Positions 1 through 6,152 of a stretch of DNA of 7,295 bases are shown one piece after another. Numbering within the stretch: position 1 is the first letter of the stretch; each line of letters opens with the position of its first letter. The notes beneath the pieces were generated by a model. The model ran no database searches. It saw nothing but the letters and a program-made list of their open reading frames with translations, and was not told the DNA's origin. The position numbers were made by a program, and so were the translations under genes. Where the stretch lies: positions 1-7,295 of the forward strand of contig CAMYLW010000197.1 of NCBI GenBank assembly GCA_947259475.1. Direction: 5' to 3'. Source of the stretch: Thermodesulfobacteriota bacterium (GTDB lineage: Bacteria; Desulfobacterota; Syntrophobacteria; BM002).

Positions 1-91
1 TTTTGGTCCAGCCTGGAACGGAATCTATCCTGTCCAAACTCTTGAATATCGAAACTGGGGACCCGCCCGCAGGGTGGGGAGTCCGAAGGAC

Positions 92-126
92 AATATCGAA
101 CAAGGAATTTCGAACAGCAGAAGTAT
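92..126. repeat. Weak 7-base-period array (AANNNCG-like)
   Basis: Read in steps of seven from position 92, four successive units begin with AA (for example AATATCG at 92-98 and AATTTCG at 106-112) and three of the four end in G. A fifth unit (120-126) is degenerate. The match is weak alone. It is listed because clearer arrays with the same period occur in the other intergenic gaps of the window. Confidence 0.35.
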
Positions 127-161
127 TAGAAAAGAGTAAGACAATGTTTTTCACTTCGATA

Positions 162-187
162 TTCTGCGGTTCCGAGTTCTGCGGTTC
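162..187. repeat. Direct repeat TTCTGCGGTTC, two copies, 15-base period
   Basis: TTCTGCGGTTC occurs at 162-172 and again, identically, at 177-187. TTC triplets recur at 155, 162, 170, 177, 185 and 193, alternating 7 and 8 bases apart. The stretch therefore looks like a degenerate 15-base repeat made of a 7-mer plus an 8-mer. It is also loosely inverted relative to the CGAACAGCAGAAGT sequence at 111-124, which could let the two flanks of 125-154 pair. No function is visible. Confidence 0.6.
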
Positions 188-250
188 GTATTTTCAAAGA
201 CTGTATAATTGATGTACATATGCATTTCTTCCCGTCAGAATGTGATTTCT

Positions 251-292
251 CAAATCTCAAATCCGCAATCTGCATTCTCCAATCTAAAATCC
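251..292. repeat. Tandem heptamer array, consensus CAAATCT, six units
   Basis: From 251 the sequence reads as six contiguous 7-base units, the first two being CAAATCT and CAAATCC. All six keep TC at positions 5-6 and five of six keep ATC at positions 4-6. Positions 1-3 vary. The preceding seven bases (244-250) look like an older, more diverged copy. The array sits 125 bases before the chosen start of the DUF4129 gene. It resembles in form the short tandemly repeated repetitive (STRR) heptamers described in filamentous cyanobacteria, but the consensus here is its own. Confidence 0.75.
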
Positions 293-416
293 CCTCTCAA
301 GTGTAGGATATATTTGCCGTAATACTGAAACGTCGCATGAAAGTTGCATTCGTGATGTTGACGTGCCTGGGACCTGTGTACAAGTGGGAAAGACAGCTCA
401 AACCCGTTGGATAGTT

Positions 417-1421
417 ATGAGGATAAAGAGAATTGTCATAGCTGTGACCTGGAGTCTTGTCCTGCTCTGTTTTCTGTTGACAGGAGGTTCCAAGGTCTGG
501 GCAGAATCCATTTCAGTAGCTGAGTATCGTCTGCGAATCCAAGAATCCCTCGCACATTTGGAAGGGGGAGAGGGGCAGATAGGGCCGGAGGAGATCTCCT
601 GGTTTTCTGATAGCTTTCCCCCTGATCTGGTGGTTCAAGATCCTGGCGGAGAGCGGTTCCTCGTGGATCGTGAAGACTTTTTTCGCTGGGCGCAAGACGC
701 TGAAGATAGCCCACAGGGCAGGAAGCGTCTTGCCGCTTATCACCAGGCTCTGTTGCAGGAGATTTCGTGGTGGACCGGGGAAACGTTTGCGGAAGCGTCC
801 CGTTGGGATGAGTACAGAACCCTTCTGGATGAGGTATATCGTGGCAAGGAGTTCAAGTCCCTGAGGAAAAGAGAGGATCCAGCCTGGAGGCAATATATCG
901 CCAGATTAATTAAGGACTTTGGCATGTGGCTGGAAGATCACCTGGGATTCCTTGATACCAAGCGGGCGGGGTGGATTATCAATGTGGCATACGGAACCGT
1001 CTTAGTGCTGGGCGCAATACTGATCATCTGGATCATCCGGTTGTTCGGACCAGTGGGTTGGCGTTGGAAATATGCGAGCGCCCCGCCTCCTCCTGCAACG
1101 AAGACAAGTCCCGAAAGAAACTGGCGGTCATGGCGGGAGGAAGCCAAGAAGAAGGCTCAGGAGGGGGCTTTTCGAGAAGCAATCAGGTCGCTGTTTATTT
1201 CCGTTCTGATGGAAGGCCACCAAAAAGGGTGGTGGGTTTACGAGCCAGAAGCCACCAACAGGGAGCACCTCGTCCGAGTGGAAGGACAAAGCGAAAGACG
1301 CGAGGCTCTCCAGAGGTTGATCGATCGTTATGAGTTGGCGTGGTACGGGTTAAGACAACCAGGGATGGAGGAGTTTCAAGATTGTGAGAGATGGGTGCAG
1401 CGGTTGGAGGGCTCGGTATGA
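417..1421 (+). CDS. DUF4129 domain membrane protein
   Basis: Predicted exported, single-span membrane protein of 334 residues whose molecular role is not established. I chose ATG 417 because it begins a good signal peptide: basic start (MRIKRI), hydrophobic core to about residue 22, and a cleavage-like VWA before E30. GTG 363 is in frame but would bury that signal behind 18 polar residues. Neither start has a strong ribosome binding site. Residues 30-183 are a charged, Trp-rich extracytoplasmic region. A transmembrane helix spans about 185-209, followed by a Pro-rich linker (PPPP at 223-226) and a cytoplasmic C-terminal DUF4129 domain at about 246-331. That domain shows the family pattern: a helix with FREAIRSLF, then TNRE at 280-283, then a Tyr/Trp helix (ELAWYG, 306-311). 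DUF4129 proteins commonly sit next to MoxR, DUF58 and DUF4350 genes, as here. The gene ends in an ATGA overlap with the next. Confidence 0.85.
   Translation: MRIKRIVIAVTWSLVLLCFLLTGGSKVWAESISVAEYRLRIQESLAHLEGGEGQIGPEEISWFSDSFPPDLVVQDPGGERFLVDREDFFRWAQDAEDSPQGRKRLAAYHQALLQEISWWTGETFAEASRWDEYRTLLDEVYRGKEFKSLRKREDPAWRQYIARLIKDFGMWLEDHLGFLDTKRAGWIINVAYGTVLVLGAILIIWIIRLFGPVGWRWKYASAPPPPATKTSPERNWRSWREEAKKKAQEGAFREAIRSLFISVLMEGHQKGWWVYEPEATNREHLVRVEGQSERREALQRLIDRYELAWYGLRQPGMEEFQDCERWVQRLEGSV
1406..1410 (+). promoter_or_regulatory. Ribosome binding site GGAGG deciding the DUF4350 start
   Basis: GGAGG lies inside the end of the DUF4129 gene, seven bases before ATG 1418. It supports that start over the in-frame ATG at 1391 and implies translational coupling through the TGA/ATG overlap at 1418-1421. 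Confidence 0.75.
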
Positions 1422-2551
1422 ATAAAGGGGGACGAGCTACTTGGTTGCTGATGGGTGGTTTGGGAATTGTGCTATTCCTCGCCGCCTATGGGTTAGTGGC
1501 TTTAGAGGACAGCCAACAAGGCAAACAATCACCTCAGCGTCGAACCACCTACAGTGCAGCGGCGGGAGGATATAAAGCGCTTTATCTCTGGTTACAATCC
1601 CTGGATCTACCCGTTGGCAGGTGGGAAAAAGGCTTTGAAAACCTGCCTCAGGATAATTCCGTTCTTGTGCTGGTGGAACCGGAGCTTGGTCCTGGAACTG
1701 GTGAGATGGAAGCGCTCAAGGAGTGGGTCAGCGACGGCAGGACTCTCGTGCTCATAGCGAGTCGACCGAATCCCTTCTTAAAAAACATGGGGTTTGATGT
1801 GGCGCCAGTGTTTGCTATGCATCAGCGGGAAGATAAGAACGAAGCGTTTTTGTTCCAGCCGGGATCTTACACTCAAGGGATACACACCCTCGAATCCGAT
1901 GGCCATGCTGATCTCACCTCGCAACACCCGGAAACTGTGGTTCTCATAAGAAGCAAGTGGGGTGGGCTCCTGGCGGTGCGTGCTGAAGGAGGCGGGAGGG
2001 TGATCTGCCTTTCCGATCCCAATCTATTGTCTAACCAGTCGCTGAGAGATGGAGATCACGCCCGGTTGGCCCTCAATCTTTTGCTTGCTAATCGTGGCGA
2101 CGGCAGTTTGCTGATTGACGAATACCATCATGGATATGGCAGAGTTACCTCGGTGCTGGAACATTTGGTCAACTCACGGGCCCTGGTACCAGCGCTTCAG
2201 GGGATTTTGCTTTTGTTTGTACTTTGGGCCGCCAGAGGAAGACGGTTTGGACTTCCCAGACCACTTATTCAAGAGAAGCGCCGTTCTTCCCTCGAGTATG
2301 TGAAGGCGATGGCACAGCTGTTCCAGAGGGGACGGGCCCGAGTCCTTGCTTTTGAGGCTCTTGTCCGCTGGATCGAAAAAGAAGCCAAGAATATTCTCGT
2401 TCATAGGGACGACACCCTTCAGAACAAATTGCTGGCTGCTCGCCGAAACCCTGATAAGCAAGTCGTTTCAGATAGAGATCTCTTGATGTCTGCACGGGGA
2501 CTGTATTCGGCTTTGGACGAGGCTCGGAGGAAAGCAGCTCGTGGCGCCTAG
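1418..2551 (+). CDS. DUF4350 domain membrane protein
   Basis: Predicted inner-membrane protein of 377 residues with a DUF4350 domain. Its biochemical role is unknown. An N-terminal transmembrane anchor covers about residues 7-29. A Rossmann-like extracytoplasmic domain runs from about 40 to 225. It opens with RTTYSAAAGGYKALY, typical of the family's conserved S-x-x-x-x-G-x-K/R-A pattern. It then alternates beta strands and helices (VLVLVEP 82-88, LKEWVSDG 100-107, TLVLIAS 109-115) and ends with VICLSDPNLLSNQSL (195-209). LLIDEYHHGYG at 231-241 precedes a second membrane segment (about 254-272). The last 100 residues are basic, helical and cytoplasmic. Translation is probably coupled to the DUF4129 gene through the 4-base overlap. 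The TAG stop (2549-2551) lies within the left end of a palindromic insertion-like element, so the original C terminus may have been trimmed or replaced, although the tail reads naturally. Confidence 0.85.
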   Translation: MNKGGRATWLLMGGLGIVLFLAAYGLVALEDSQQGKQSPQRRTTYSAAAGGYKALYLWLQSLDLPVGRWEKGFENLPQDNSVLVLVEPELGPGTGEMEALKEWVSDGRTLVLIASRPNPFLKNMGFDVAPVFAMHQREDKNEAFLFQPGSYTQGIHTLESDGHADLTSQHPETVVLIRSKWGGLLAVRAEGGGRVICLSDPNLLSNQSLRDGDHARLALNLLLANRGDGSLLIDEYHHGYGRVTSVLEHLVNSRALVPALQGILLLFVLWAARGRRFGLPRPLIQEKRRSSLEYVKAMAQLFQRGRARVLAFEALVRWIEKEAKNILVHRDDTLQNKLLAARRNPDKQVVSDRDLLMSARGLYSALDEARRKAARGA

Positions 2552-2553
2552 CC

Positions 2554-2592
2554 TGCATTATTCACGAATCTTTAGGATTCGTGAATAATGCA
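2554..2592. repeat. Perfect 17-bp inverted repeat, 5-base loop
   Basis: TGCATTATTCACGAATC (2554-2570) is followed by TTTAG and then by its exact complement (2576-2592). The hairpin begins two bases after the DUF4350 stop codon. A transcript would fold stably, but the stem is not GC-rich and the following bases (CCCACAAC) contain no T run. I therefore do not call it a Rho-independent terminator. It could still protect the upstream messenger's 3' end. Confidence 0.9.
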
Positions 2593-2624
2593 CCCACAAC
2601 AAATTGAAAATCTTTGTTGCGGGT
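2592..2624. repeat. 12-bp hairpin inside the element
   Basis: ACCCACAACAAA (2592-2603) pairs with TTTGTTGCGGGT (2613-2624) with one mismatch, across a 9-base loop. It shares its first base with the preceding perfect hairpin and its last four with the outer stem of the next structure, so the folds are alternatives at their edges. Confidence 0.75.
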
Positions 2625-2696
2625 TTCGACAGGGTGCTTCGCACCCGCTCAAGGCTAGCCCTGAGCGGAGGCCTGAAGAGGCCGCAGTCGAAGCCC
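2621..2696. repeat. Branched (cloverleaf-like) palindrome with three inner hairpins
   Basis: The outer stem GGGTTTCGAC (2621-2630) pairs with GTCGAAGCCC (2687-2696) at nine of ten positions. Inside lie three separate hairpins: GGGTGC/GCACCC with loop TTC (2632-2646), a 9-bp stem with one mismatch around TA (2647-2655/2658-2666) and GGCC/GGCC (2670-2673/2680-2683). The CTGAGC and GTCGAAG words resemble the CCTGAGC...GTCGAAG palindromes I recall from intergenic repeats of many bacteria. It lacks tRNA landmarks. Confidence 0.75.
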
Positions 2697-2703
2697 AAAG
2701 GGC

Positions 2704-2742
2704 GGATTGTTCATGGAGCCAGCCGGGATTCATGAATAATCC
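2704..2742. repeat. 12-bp hairpin at the right end of the element
   Basis: GGATTGTTCATG (2704-2715) pairs with CATGAATAATCC (2731-2742) at 11 of 12 positions. The right arm also overlaps the element's right terminal repeat, and the perfect palindrome ATTCATGAAT sits at 2728-2737. Several mutually exclusive folds are therefore possible. Confidence 0.75.
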
Positions 2743-2780
2743 GGGCTAGCAAAGCGCAAGCAGGATACAGCAAAAATAAA

Positions 2781-2815
2781 ATGGTAAGTGATAAAGGGTA
2801 AAGAGTTAAAAAGGG
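2781..2815. repeat. Tandem heptamer array, consensus RKGGTAA
   Basis: From 2781 four consecutive 7-base units (the first two ATGGTAA and GTGATAA) all keep T at position 5 and A at position 7. The fifth unit is degenerate. The GTAA core is the approximate complement of the TTTACTG array that begins at 2828, so the two arrays face each other around a short spacer and could form a long imperfect hairpin. Confidence 0.6.
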
Positions 2816-2827
2816 TTGTTTCATCGA

Positions 2828-2855
2828 TTTACTGTTCAACGTTTACTGTTTACTG
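2828..2855. repeat. Tandem heptamer array TTTACTG, four units
   Basis: Units at 2828-2834, 2842-2848 and 2849-2855 are identical (TTTACTG). The unit between them (2835-2841, TTCAACG) is diverged but keeps the phase. The array lies 43 bases upstream of the moxR-like start codon. Confidence 0.85.
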
Positions 2856-2858
2856 ACC

Positions 2859-2886
2859 GCGCCATGCGCTCTGCGCATTGCGCCTC
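2859..2886. repeat. Tandem heptamer array GCGCNNT, also an 11-bp hairpin
   Basis: Four 7-base units all begin with GCGC (the first two GCGCCAT and GCGCTCT). The fourth (2880-2886) is the most diverged. The array also folds: 2859-2869 pairs with 2873-2883 at 10 of 11 positions around a TCT loop. It ends directly against the moxR ribosome binding site at 2887, so folding or copy-number change could affect moxR translation. The same GCGCTCT and GCGCCAT units recur after the RDD gene. Confidence 0.85.
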
Positions 2887-2892
2887 GGAGAG
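2887..2892 (+). promoter_or_regulatory. Ribosome binding site GGAGAG deciding the moxR start
   Basis: GGAGAG sits six bases before ATG 2899 (eight from the end of GGAG), a good spacing. The earlier in-frame TTG at 2878 falls inside a heptamer repeat and has no such site. Confidence 0.75.
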
Positions 2893-2898
2893 ACCAAC

Positions 2899-3852
2899 AT
2901 GCCGGCAGAAGTTGAAAAATTAGTAGGGCGGATTTCTGGTGAAATATCGAAAGTGATCATGGGACAACAGCAGGCAGTGAATCATTTGCTGGCGGGTCTT
3001 TTGGCAAGGGGGCATGTCCTCATGGAAGGAGTGCCGGGCCTGGGCAAAACCCTCCTAGCCAAGACCTTGGCGTACATATTGAGGGCGGATTTCACCCGAA
3101 TCCAGTTCACTCCCGACCTGATGCCCGCAGACATTTTGGGCACGCAAATTTACGACTTGCAAAGTAGGCAATTTCATCTTCGCAAGGGTCCAATTTTTAC
3201 GGAGATTCTTTTGGGTGACGAAATCAACCGGGCGCCACCAAAGACACAATCCGCGCTCCTTGAGGCCATGGAGGAAAGGCAGGTGAGCATCGACGGCGAG
3301 ACCCTGCCTTTGTCCGAAAGTTTTATGGTAGTGGCGACCCAGAATCCTATTGAACAGGAGGGCACCTACCCGCTGCCCGAGGCTCAAATGGATCGGTTCC
3401 TGATGAAGATAGTGTTGAGCTACCCTTCAGAGGCCGAGGAGCGGGAGATACTTTCTCGGTACGGAAAGTCCTTAGATGCCCATGACCTGGAATCAATGGG
3501 ACTGGCTCGGCTAGCAGGAGAAGATACCATCGTCAAATTCCGCCGACGAGTCCGTGAAGTGAAAGTCGAGGAAGGGATAGTGGCATACGTGCAAAGCTTA
3601 CTGGAAGCAACCCGACGCTCTCCTCACCTTTATCTTGGGGCCAGTCCGCGGGGGGGCATAGCTTTGCTGAAAACGAGCCAGTGCCTGGCCGCGATGGGGG
3701 GGAGGGACTTTATTGTCCCAGATGATATCAAGGAGATGGCTCTGCCGGTCCTCAGACACCGGGTAATCCTCCGACCAGAGGCAGAACTGGAGGGGCTGAC
3801 CCCTGACCGGGTCCTTTCCCAGGTCCTGGAGGGAATTCCGGTACCGAGGTAG
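2899..3852 (+). CDS. MoxR-family AAA+ ATPase
   Basis: Cytoplasmic AAA+ ATPase of 317 residues, the normal length for MoxR proteins. These are thought to act as chaperone-like remodelers of VWA-domain partners. ATG 2899 is chosen for its ribosome binding site and because MPAEVEKLVGRI starts as family members do. Visible motifs: Walker A GVPGLGKT (44-51); LMPADILG (74-81); Walker B LLGDEIN (104-110) running into RAPPKTQSALLEAMEERQV (111-129); sensor 1 ATQNP (146-150); EGTYPLPEAQMDRF (154-167) with the presumed arginine finger R166; sensor 2 GASPRG (247-252). The C-terminal helical lid runs from about 215 and ends with the usual L-x-x-RI-L-x-P pattern (VLRHRVILRPEAE). All catalytic residues are present. 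The only small departure is Gly where LADEIN is more usual. The gene is separated from DUF4350 by a repeat-rich 347-base gap and precedes the broken DUF58 gene by 79 bases. Confidence 0.93.
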   Translation: MPAEVEKLVGRISGEISKVIMGQQQAVNHLLAGLLARGHVLMEGVPGLGKTLLAKTLAYILRADFTRIQFTPDLMPADILGTQIYDLQSRQFHLRKGPIFTEILLGDEINRAPPKTQSALLEAMEERQVSIDGETLPLSESFMVVATQNPIEQEGTYPLPEAQMDRFLMKIVLSYPSEAEEREILSRYGKSLDAHDLESMGLARLAGEDTIVKFRRRVREVKVEEGIVAYVQSLLEATRRSPHLYLGASPRGGIALLKTSQCLAAMGGRDFIVPDDIKEMALPVLRHRVILRPEAELEGLTPDRVLSQVLEGIPVPR

Positions 3853-3923
3853 GGAAGTGTCTAAAATGCCTAAAATAGAGAGAATATCTAATGGTTAGCA
3901 GGCCGGATCGAGCTGGCCCTACT

Positions 3924-3944
3924 GAAAGCTGATGGCTGAACGCT
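3924..3944. repeat. Heptamer array GANNGCT spanning the DUF58 start codon
   Basis: Three contiguous units, GAAAGCT, GATGGCT and GAACGCT, all keep GA at 1-2 and GCT at 5-7. The ATG at 3932 is formed inside the second unit, so the start codon and first four codons of the DUF58 frame are repeat sequence. No good ribosome binding site precedes it beyond a weak GAAAG. Confidence 0.75.
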
Positions 3945-5165
3945 TACCAAAAAATCAAGTAAGAAGTTTCTGGGGAAAAATTCCTTTTCCCACCATGCTG
4001 ACCCTGTGTCTCGTAGCGTTGGGGATTGCAGCGGCTGCATTCTGGGGCTGGGAAGTGGTGGTTGCTCTCGATCTTGGAGTTCTGTTGTTGTGCGGCCTGG
4101 ATTACACTATGGCATTGAAGGGTGGGAGTATAGAGGTCGAGAGAGTCTGCCCGCCCCATTTTTCCTCCGGCATCGAGCACCATATTGAGATTGTTCTCAT
4201 GAACACGGGCCCAGCCAACAGAAAAGTCCAGGTGCGGGATCAAACTCCCAAAGAATGGGAACCGGCACCGGTTCTTAAGGCACTAGTTCCTGGAAGATCT
4301 TCTCTAAGCCTTGATTATCGCCTCACACCTATCCAAAGAGGGAAATACGGTTTCGGAGATCTTTTTCTAAGAGTGGAGGGTCCCTTGGGGCTCATGCTAA
4401 AACCGATACGACTCAGGGCTGCTCAGGAGGTTAGAGTTTACCCTGGTCTACAGCCTTTGCGCTACGCCAACCTGGCCACATACAGGCGAGTGGCCCACAA
4501 GTGGGGACTTCGACCAACCAAGTGGAGGGGAGAAGGCCGTGAATTCGAGTCTCTCAGGGAATACGTGGAAGGGGATGATCCTCGAAACCGAGTCAGAAGG
4601 GAAAACAAAGCTGGATCACGCCCTGGAGGCAGCGGTTCACCTGGCCCACACCGCCCTTTCAGGAGGGGATCAGGCGGGAATACTGGCATTCGCTGATCGG
4701 GTAATCTCTTTTATCCCGCCTCGAGGGACACCTGAGCAACTGCAACTCATTCTGGAGGGGACCATATCCTTGCGGCCCGCTCTGGTTGAGCCCCAGTACG
4801 AACAGGCGCTTCTCTGGCTTCGGTCACAGGTTCGGCGGCGAAGCCTGGTGGTGATTTACACGGACCTGCTGGACGAGGTGGCGTCAGAAAACCTCCTTGC
4901 TGCGGTATCACTTCTGAGACCCCTTCATCTACCGCTGTGTGTTGCCATCAGGGAATCGGAGTGGGATGAGTTGTTGGCTCGCCCACCTTCCAAGGTTCAG
5001 GGCGTGTATGAACGGGCAGTGCTCCAGGAACTCCTTCGCCAACGCAGCAAAGCGCTTGGTGGTCTGGTGCAAAAGGGAGCTCTGGCTATGGATCTTCCTC
5101 CTTCAAAACTATCAATAGGAACCATGGAACGTTATTTGGAGGTGAAGCGACGAGGTCTATTGTGA
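3932..5165 (+). pseudogene. DUF58 (VWA-like) protein gene, disrupted by deletion and frameshift
   Basis: Two frames together encode a DUF58 protein, the usual VWA-like partner of MoxR ATPases. The 5' frame (3932-4696) gives two membrane helices (about residues 20-38 and 42-58), a beta-rich middle, and the family signature GREFESLREYVEGDDPRN at 202-219. The next residues are unrelated to the family and the frame stops at 4694-4696. Homology resumes one frame over at about 4590 with EGKTKLDHALEAA, continues through GILAFADRV and IYTDLLDE, and ends at TGA 5165. The family normally has an I-D-W-K-A-[ST]-A-R segment, a beta strand and the D-x-G/S-x-x-M metal-site motif between these parts. By my recollection about 35-40 residues are absent, so this is a deletion as well as a frame change. 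The 3' part could restart at ATG 4575, just after GGAAGGGG, giving a fragment without the metal site. Assembly error is the main alternative. Confidence 0.8.
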
Positions 5166-6124
5166 GATGCTGGCAACAGGAGGTAGCAGAGCAAAAGTCC
5201 CAGGAGTAGGCCAGCTAAGAGAAATTTGACCCACGGTGGCAGATGAGACGGGGATAAAAAGCCCTCAACAATCCCTGCAACTATGAGCAGGGGAACACAG
5301 CCGAGAATAAGTCGGACGGCTTTTCGACCCCTCTGAGTCAGTGCCTCTTTTCTGGAAAGATCGCCGGGAGAGATCAGAGCTGACCCGAGCAGAAGCCCTC
5401 CTCCGCCCGCTATAAATATGGCGGTGAGTTCGATAACTCCGTGAGGAAGTACAAAGGACCAAAAATCCACATCCAGACCGTGAAGATGGCACAAAGCGGC
5501 CAAGGTTCCAAGTAGCAGTCCATTGAAGGCCATAATATAAACGGTTCCGAGGCCAAAAGTCATGCCAAGGGCGAAGGCCAGAAAAGTTACAGAGATGTTG
5601 TTTCTCATTATCATGCTGGAGGCGAGAGGACGGATAGCCAGGATAGAGTCGAACCAAACTTTTCCCCCTTCAACTTGTTCAATAAGGTGAGGGGGGGCGA
5701 CAAGCGGGATGAAGCTGTCGTCAACAAGACCTGCTAGAAAGCCGTACCCGCACCCGAGGAGGAAGATACCGAGGGCAGATAGGGTCCAGGGAGCTGTTTC
5801 CCTGAAGGTTAGAGGGAAAGTGGAGCGAAGGAATATCCACAAGGAACGCCATCCAGGGGAGGGGCTGCGGTAGATCTGGCCATGGGCCCGGGCCACCAGA
5901 TGGTTTAAGTAGTCAACCAACTCATCGGGGAGAGCCCCCTGTTGTTGGAAAGTCTGCAACCGGGCGAGATCAGCCGTGGCCTCCCGGTATAACCGGCCCA
6001 TATCGGGGAGTTCCGACGGGCGCAGACGTCGCGCTTTTCCCTGTTCCAGGGTTTGGATGAGTTTTTCCAACCGCTCCCAGCGTGGTCTTCTGGACTCGAT
6101 GAATTTCTCGATGGATTGACTCAT
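5132..6124 (-). CDS. SpoIIM-family (stage II sporulation protein M-like) membrane protein
   Basis: Polytopic inner-membrane protein of 330 residues of the SpoIIM family, named after a Bacillus protein of the engulfment machinery but widespread in non-sporulating bacteria. I use ATG 6124 because MSQSIEKFIESRRPRWERLE matches the usual family start. The in-frame ATG at 6148 adds eight residues and lacks a ribosome binding site. The first 105 residues are a charged, helical cytoplasmic domain (RPRWERLEKL, LYREATADLARL). Membrane segments lie at about 112-133, 176-205 (possibly two), 229-249, 272-290 and 299-317. The family-typical NNI (175-177) and PHGVIEL (227-233), with His228 and Glu232, are present. 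The last ten residues are basic. The gene runs against the module: its 3' end overlaps the DUF58 tail by 34 bases and its 5' end faces the RDD gene across 28 bases. SpoIIM and RDD genes are frequent neighbours of MoxR/DUF58 clusters. No promoter pair was convincing. Confidence 0.85.
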   Translation of the reverse strand: MSQSIEKFIESRRPRWERLEKLIQTLEQGKARRLRPSELPDMGRLYREATADLARLQTFQQQGALPDELVDYLNHLVARAHGQIYRSPSPGWRSLWIFLRSTFPLTFRETAPWTLSALGIFLLGCGYGFLAGLVDDSFIPLVAPPHLIEQVEGGKVWFDSILAIRPLASSMIMRNNISVTFLAFALGMTFGLGTVYIMAFNGLLLGTLAALCHLHGLDVDFWSFVLPHGVIELTAIFIAGGGGLLLGSALISPGDLSRKEALTQRGRKAVRLILGCVPLLIVAGIVEGFLSPSHLPPWVKFLLAGLLLGLLLCYLLLPASHNRPRRFTSK

Positions 6125-6152
6125 GCCTGTAGAGTAGCAAAAGGTCATTGAG

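Larger units (their letters stand above)
1..416. other. Non-coding upstream region with degenerate short repeats
   Basis: I see no credible gene in these 416 bases. The open frame covering 3-212 starts at TTG without a ribosome binding site, and its predicted protein has no recognisable domain. Frame 1 is open only to a TGA at 43-45, so the tail of an upstream gene could end there, but 14 codons cannot support a call. The region holds small palindromes (GTCC-gaa-GGAC at 81-91), an 11-base direct repeat (162-187) and a 7-base-period array (251-292). No convincing -35/-10 pair was found: TATATT at 309-314 and TAATACT at 320-326 lack a partner -35 box. Confidence 0.6.
2548..2749. mobile_element. 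MITE-like palindromic element, about 202 bp, no ORF
   Basis: The ends form a 23-base imperfect inverted repeat: 2548-2570 against the complement of 2727-2749, matching at 20 of 23 positions, both beginning CTAGCC when read inward. Inside are several hairpins: a perfect 17-bp one (2554-2592), a 12-bp one with one mismatch (2592-2603/2613-2624), a branched four-stem structure (2621-2696) and a 12-bp one with one mismatch (2704-2715/2731-2742). The arm motif around ATTATTCAYGAATC thus appears four times in alternating orientation. There is no coding frame of note. This is the architecture of a non-autonomous, palindromic transposable element or large REP/BIME-type repeat. Because CTAG is its own complement I cannot say whether it is part of the element or a target duplication. 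It separates DUF4350 from moxR in what would otherwise be one operon. Confidence 0.6.

Noticed and set aside
3..212. Possible 69-residue protein at the window start
   Set aside because: It begins at TTG with no ribosome binding site, covers the 11-base direct repeat and has no recognisable domain; the repeat nature explains the openness of the frame.
251..292. CRISPR array
   Set aside because: Units are 7 bases long and contiguous, with no spacers, and no cas genes are in view.
363..416. GTG start extending the DUF4129 protein by 18 residues
   Set aside because: The extension is polar and would sit in front of a clear signal peptide; no better ribosome binding site is present.
2554..2592. 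Rho-independent terminator after DUF4350
   Set aside because: The hairpin is perfect but has no T run after it on either strand and belongs to a larger palindromic element.
2621..2696. tRNA or tRNA-like gene
   Set aside because: The three-hairpin fold has stem lengths unlike tRNA and lacks the T-loop TTCRANNC box and a 7-base loop for an anticodon.
2878..2898. TTG start for the moxR-like gene
   Set aside because: The codon lies in the GCGC heptamer array, and ATG 2899 has GGAGAG at proper distance and a family-like N terminus.
4539..4696. Programmed ribosomal frameshift joining the two DUF58 frames
   Set aside because: No slippery heptamer is seen at the junction, and a simple shift would still leave the DWKATAR and metal-site segment missing.
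5132..6124. Evidence that the host forms spores
   Set aside because: SpoIIM-family proteins are common in non-sporulating bacteria beside RDD and MoxR genes, and no other sporulation gene is present.
6125..6148. Upstream ATG adding eight residues to the SpoIIM protein
   Set aside because: No ribosome binding site precedes it and homologues typically start at the MSQSIEKF-like sequence.
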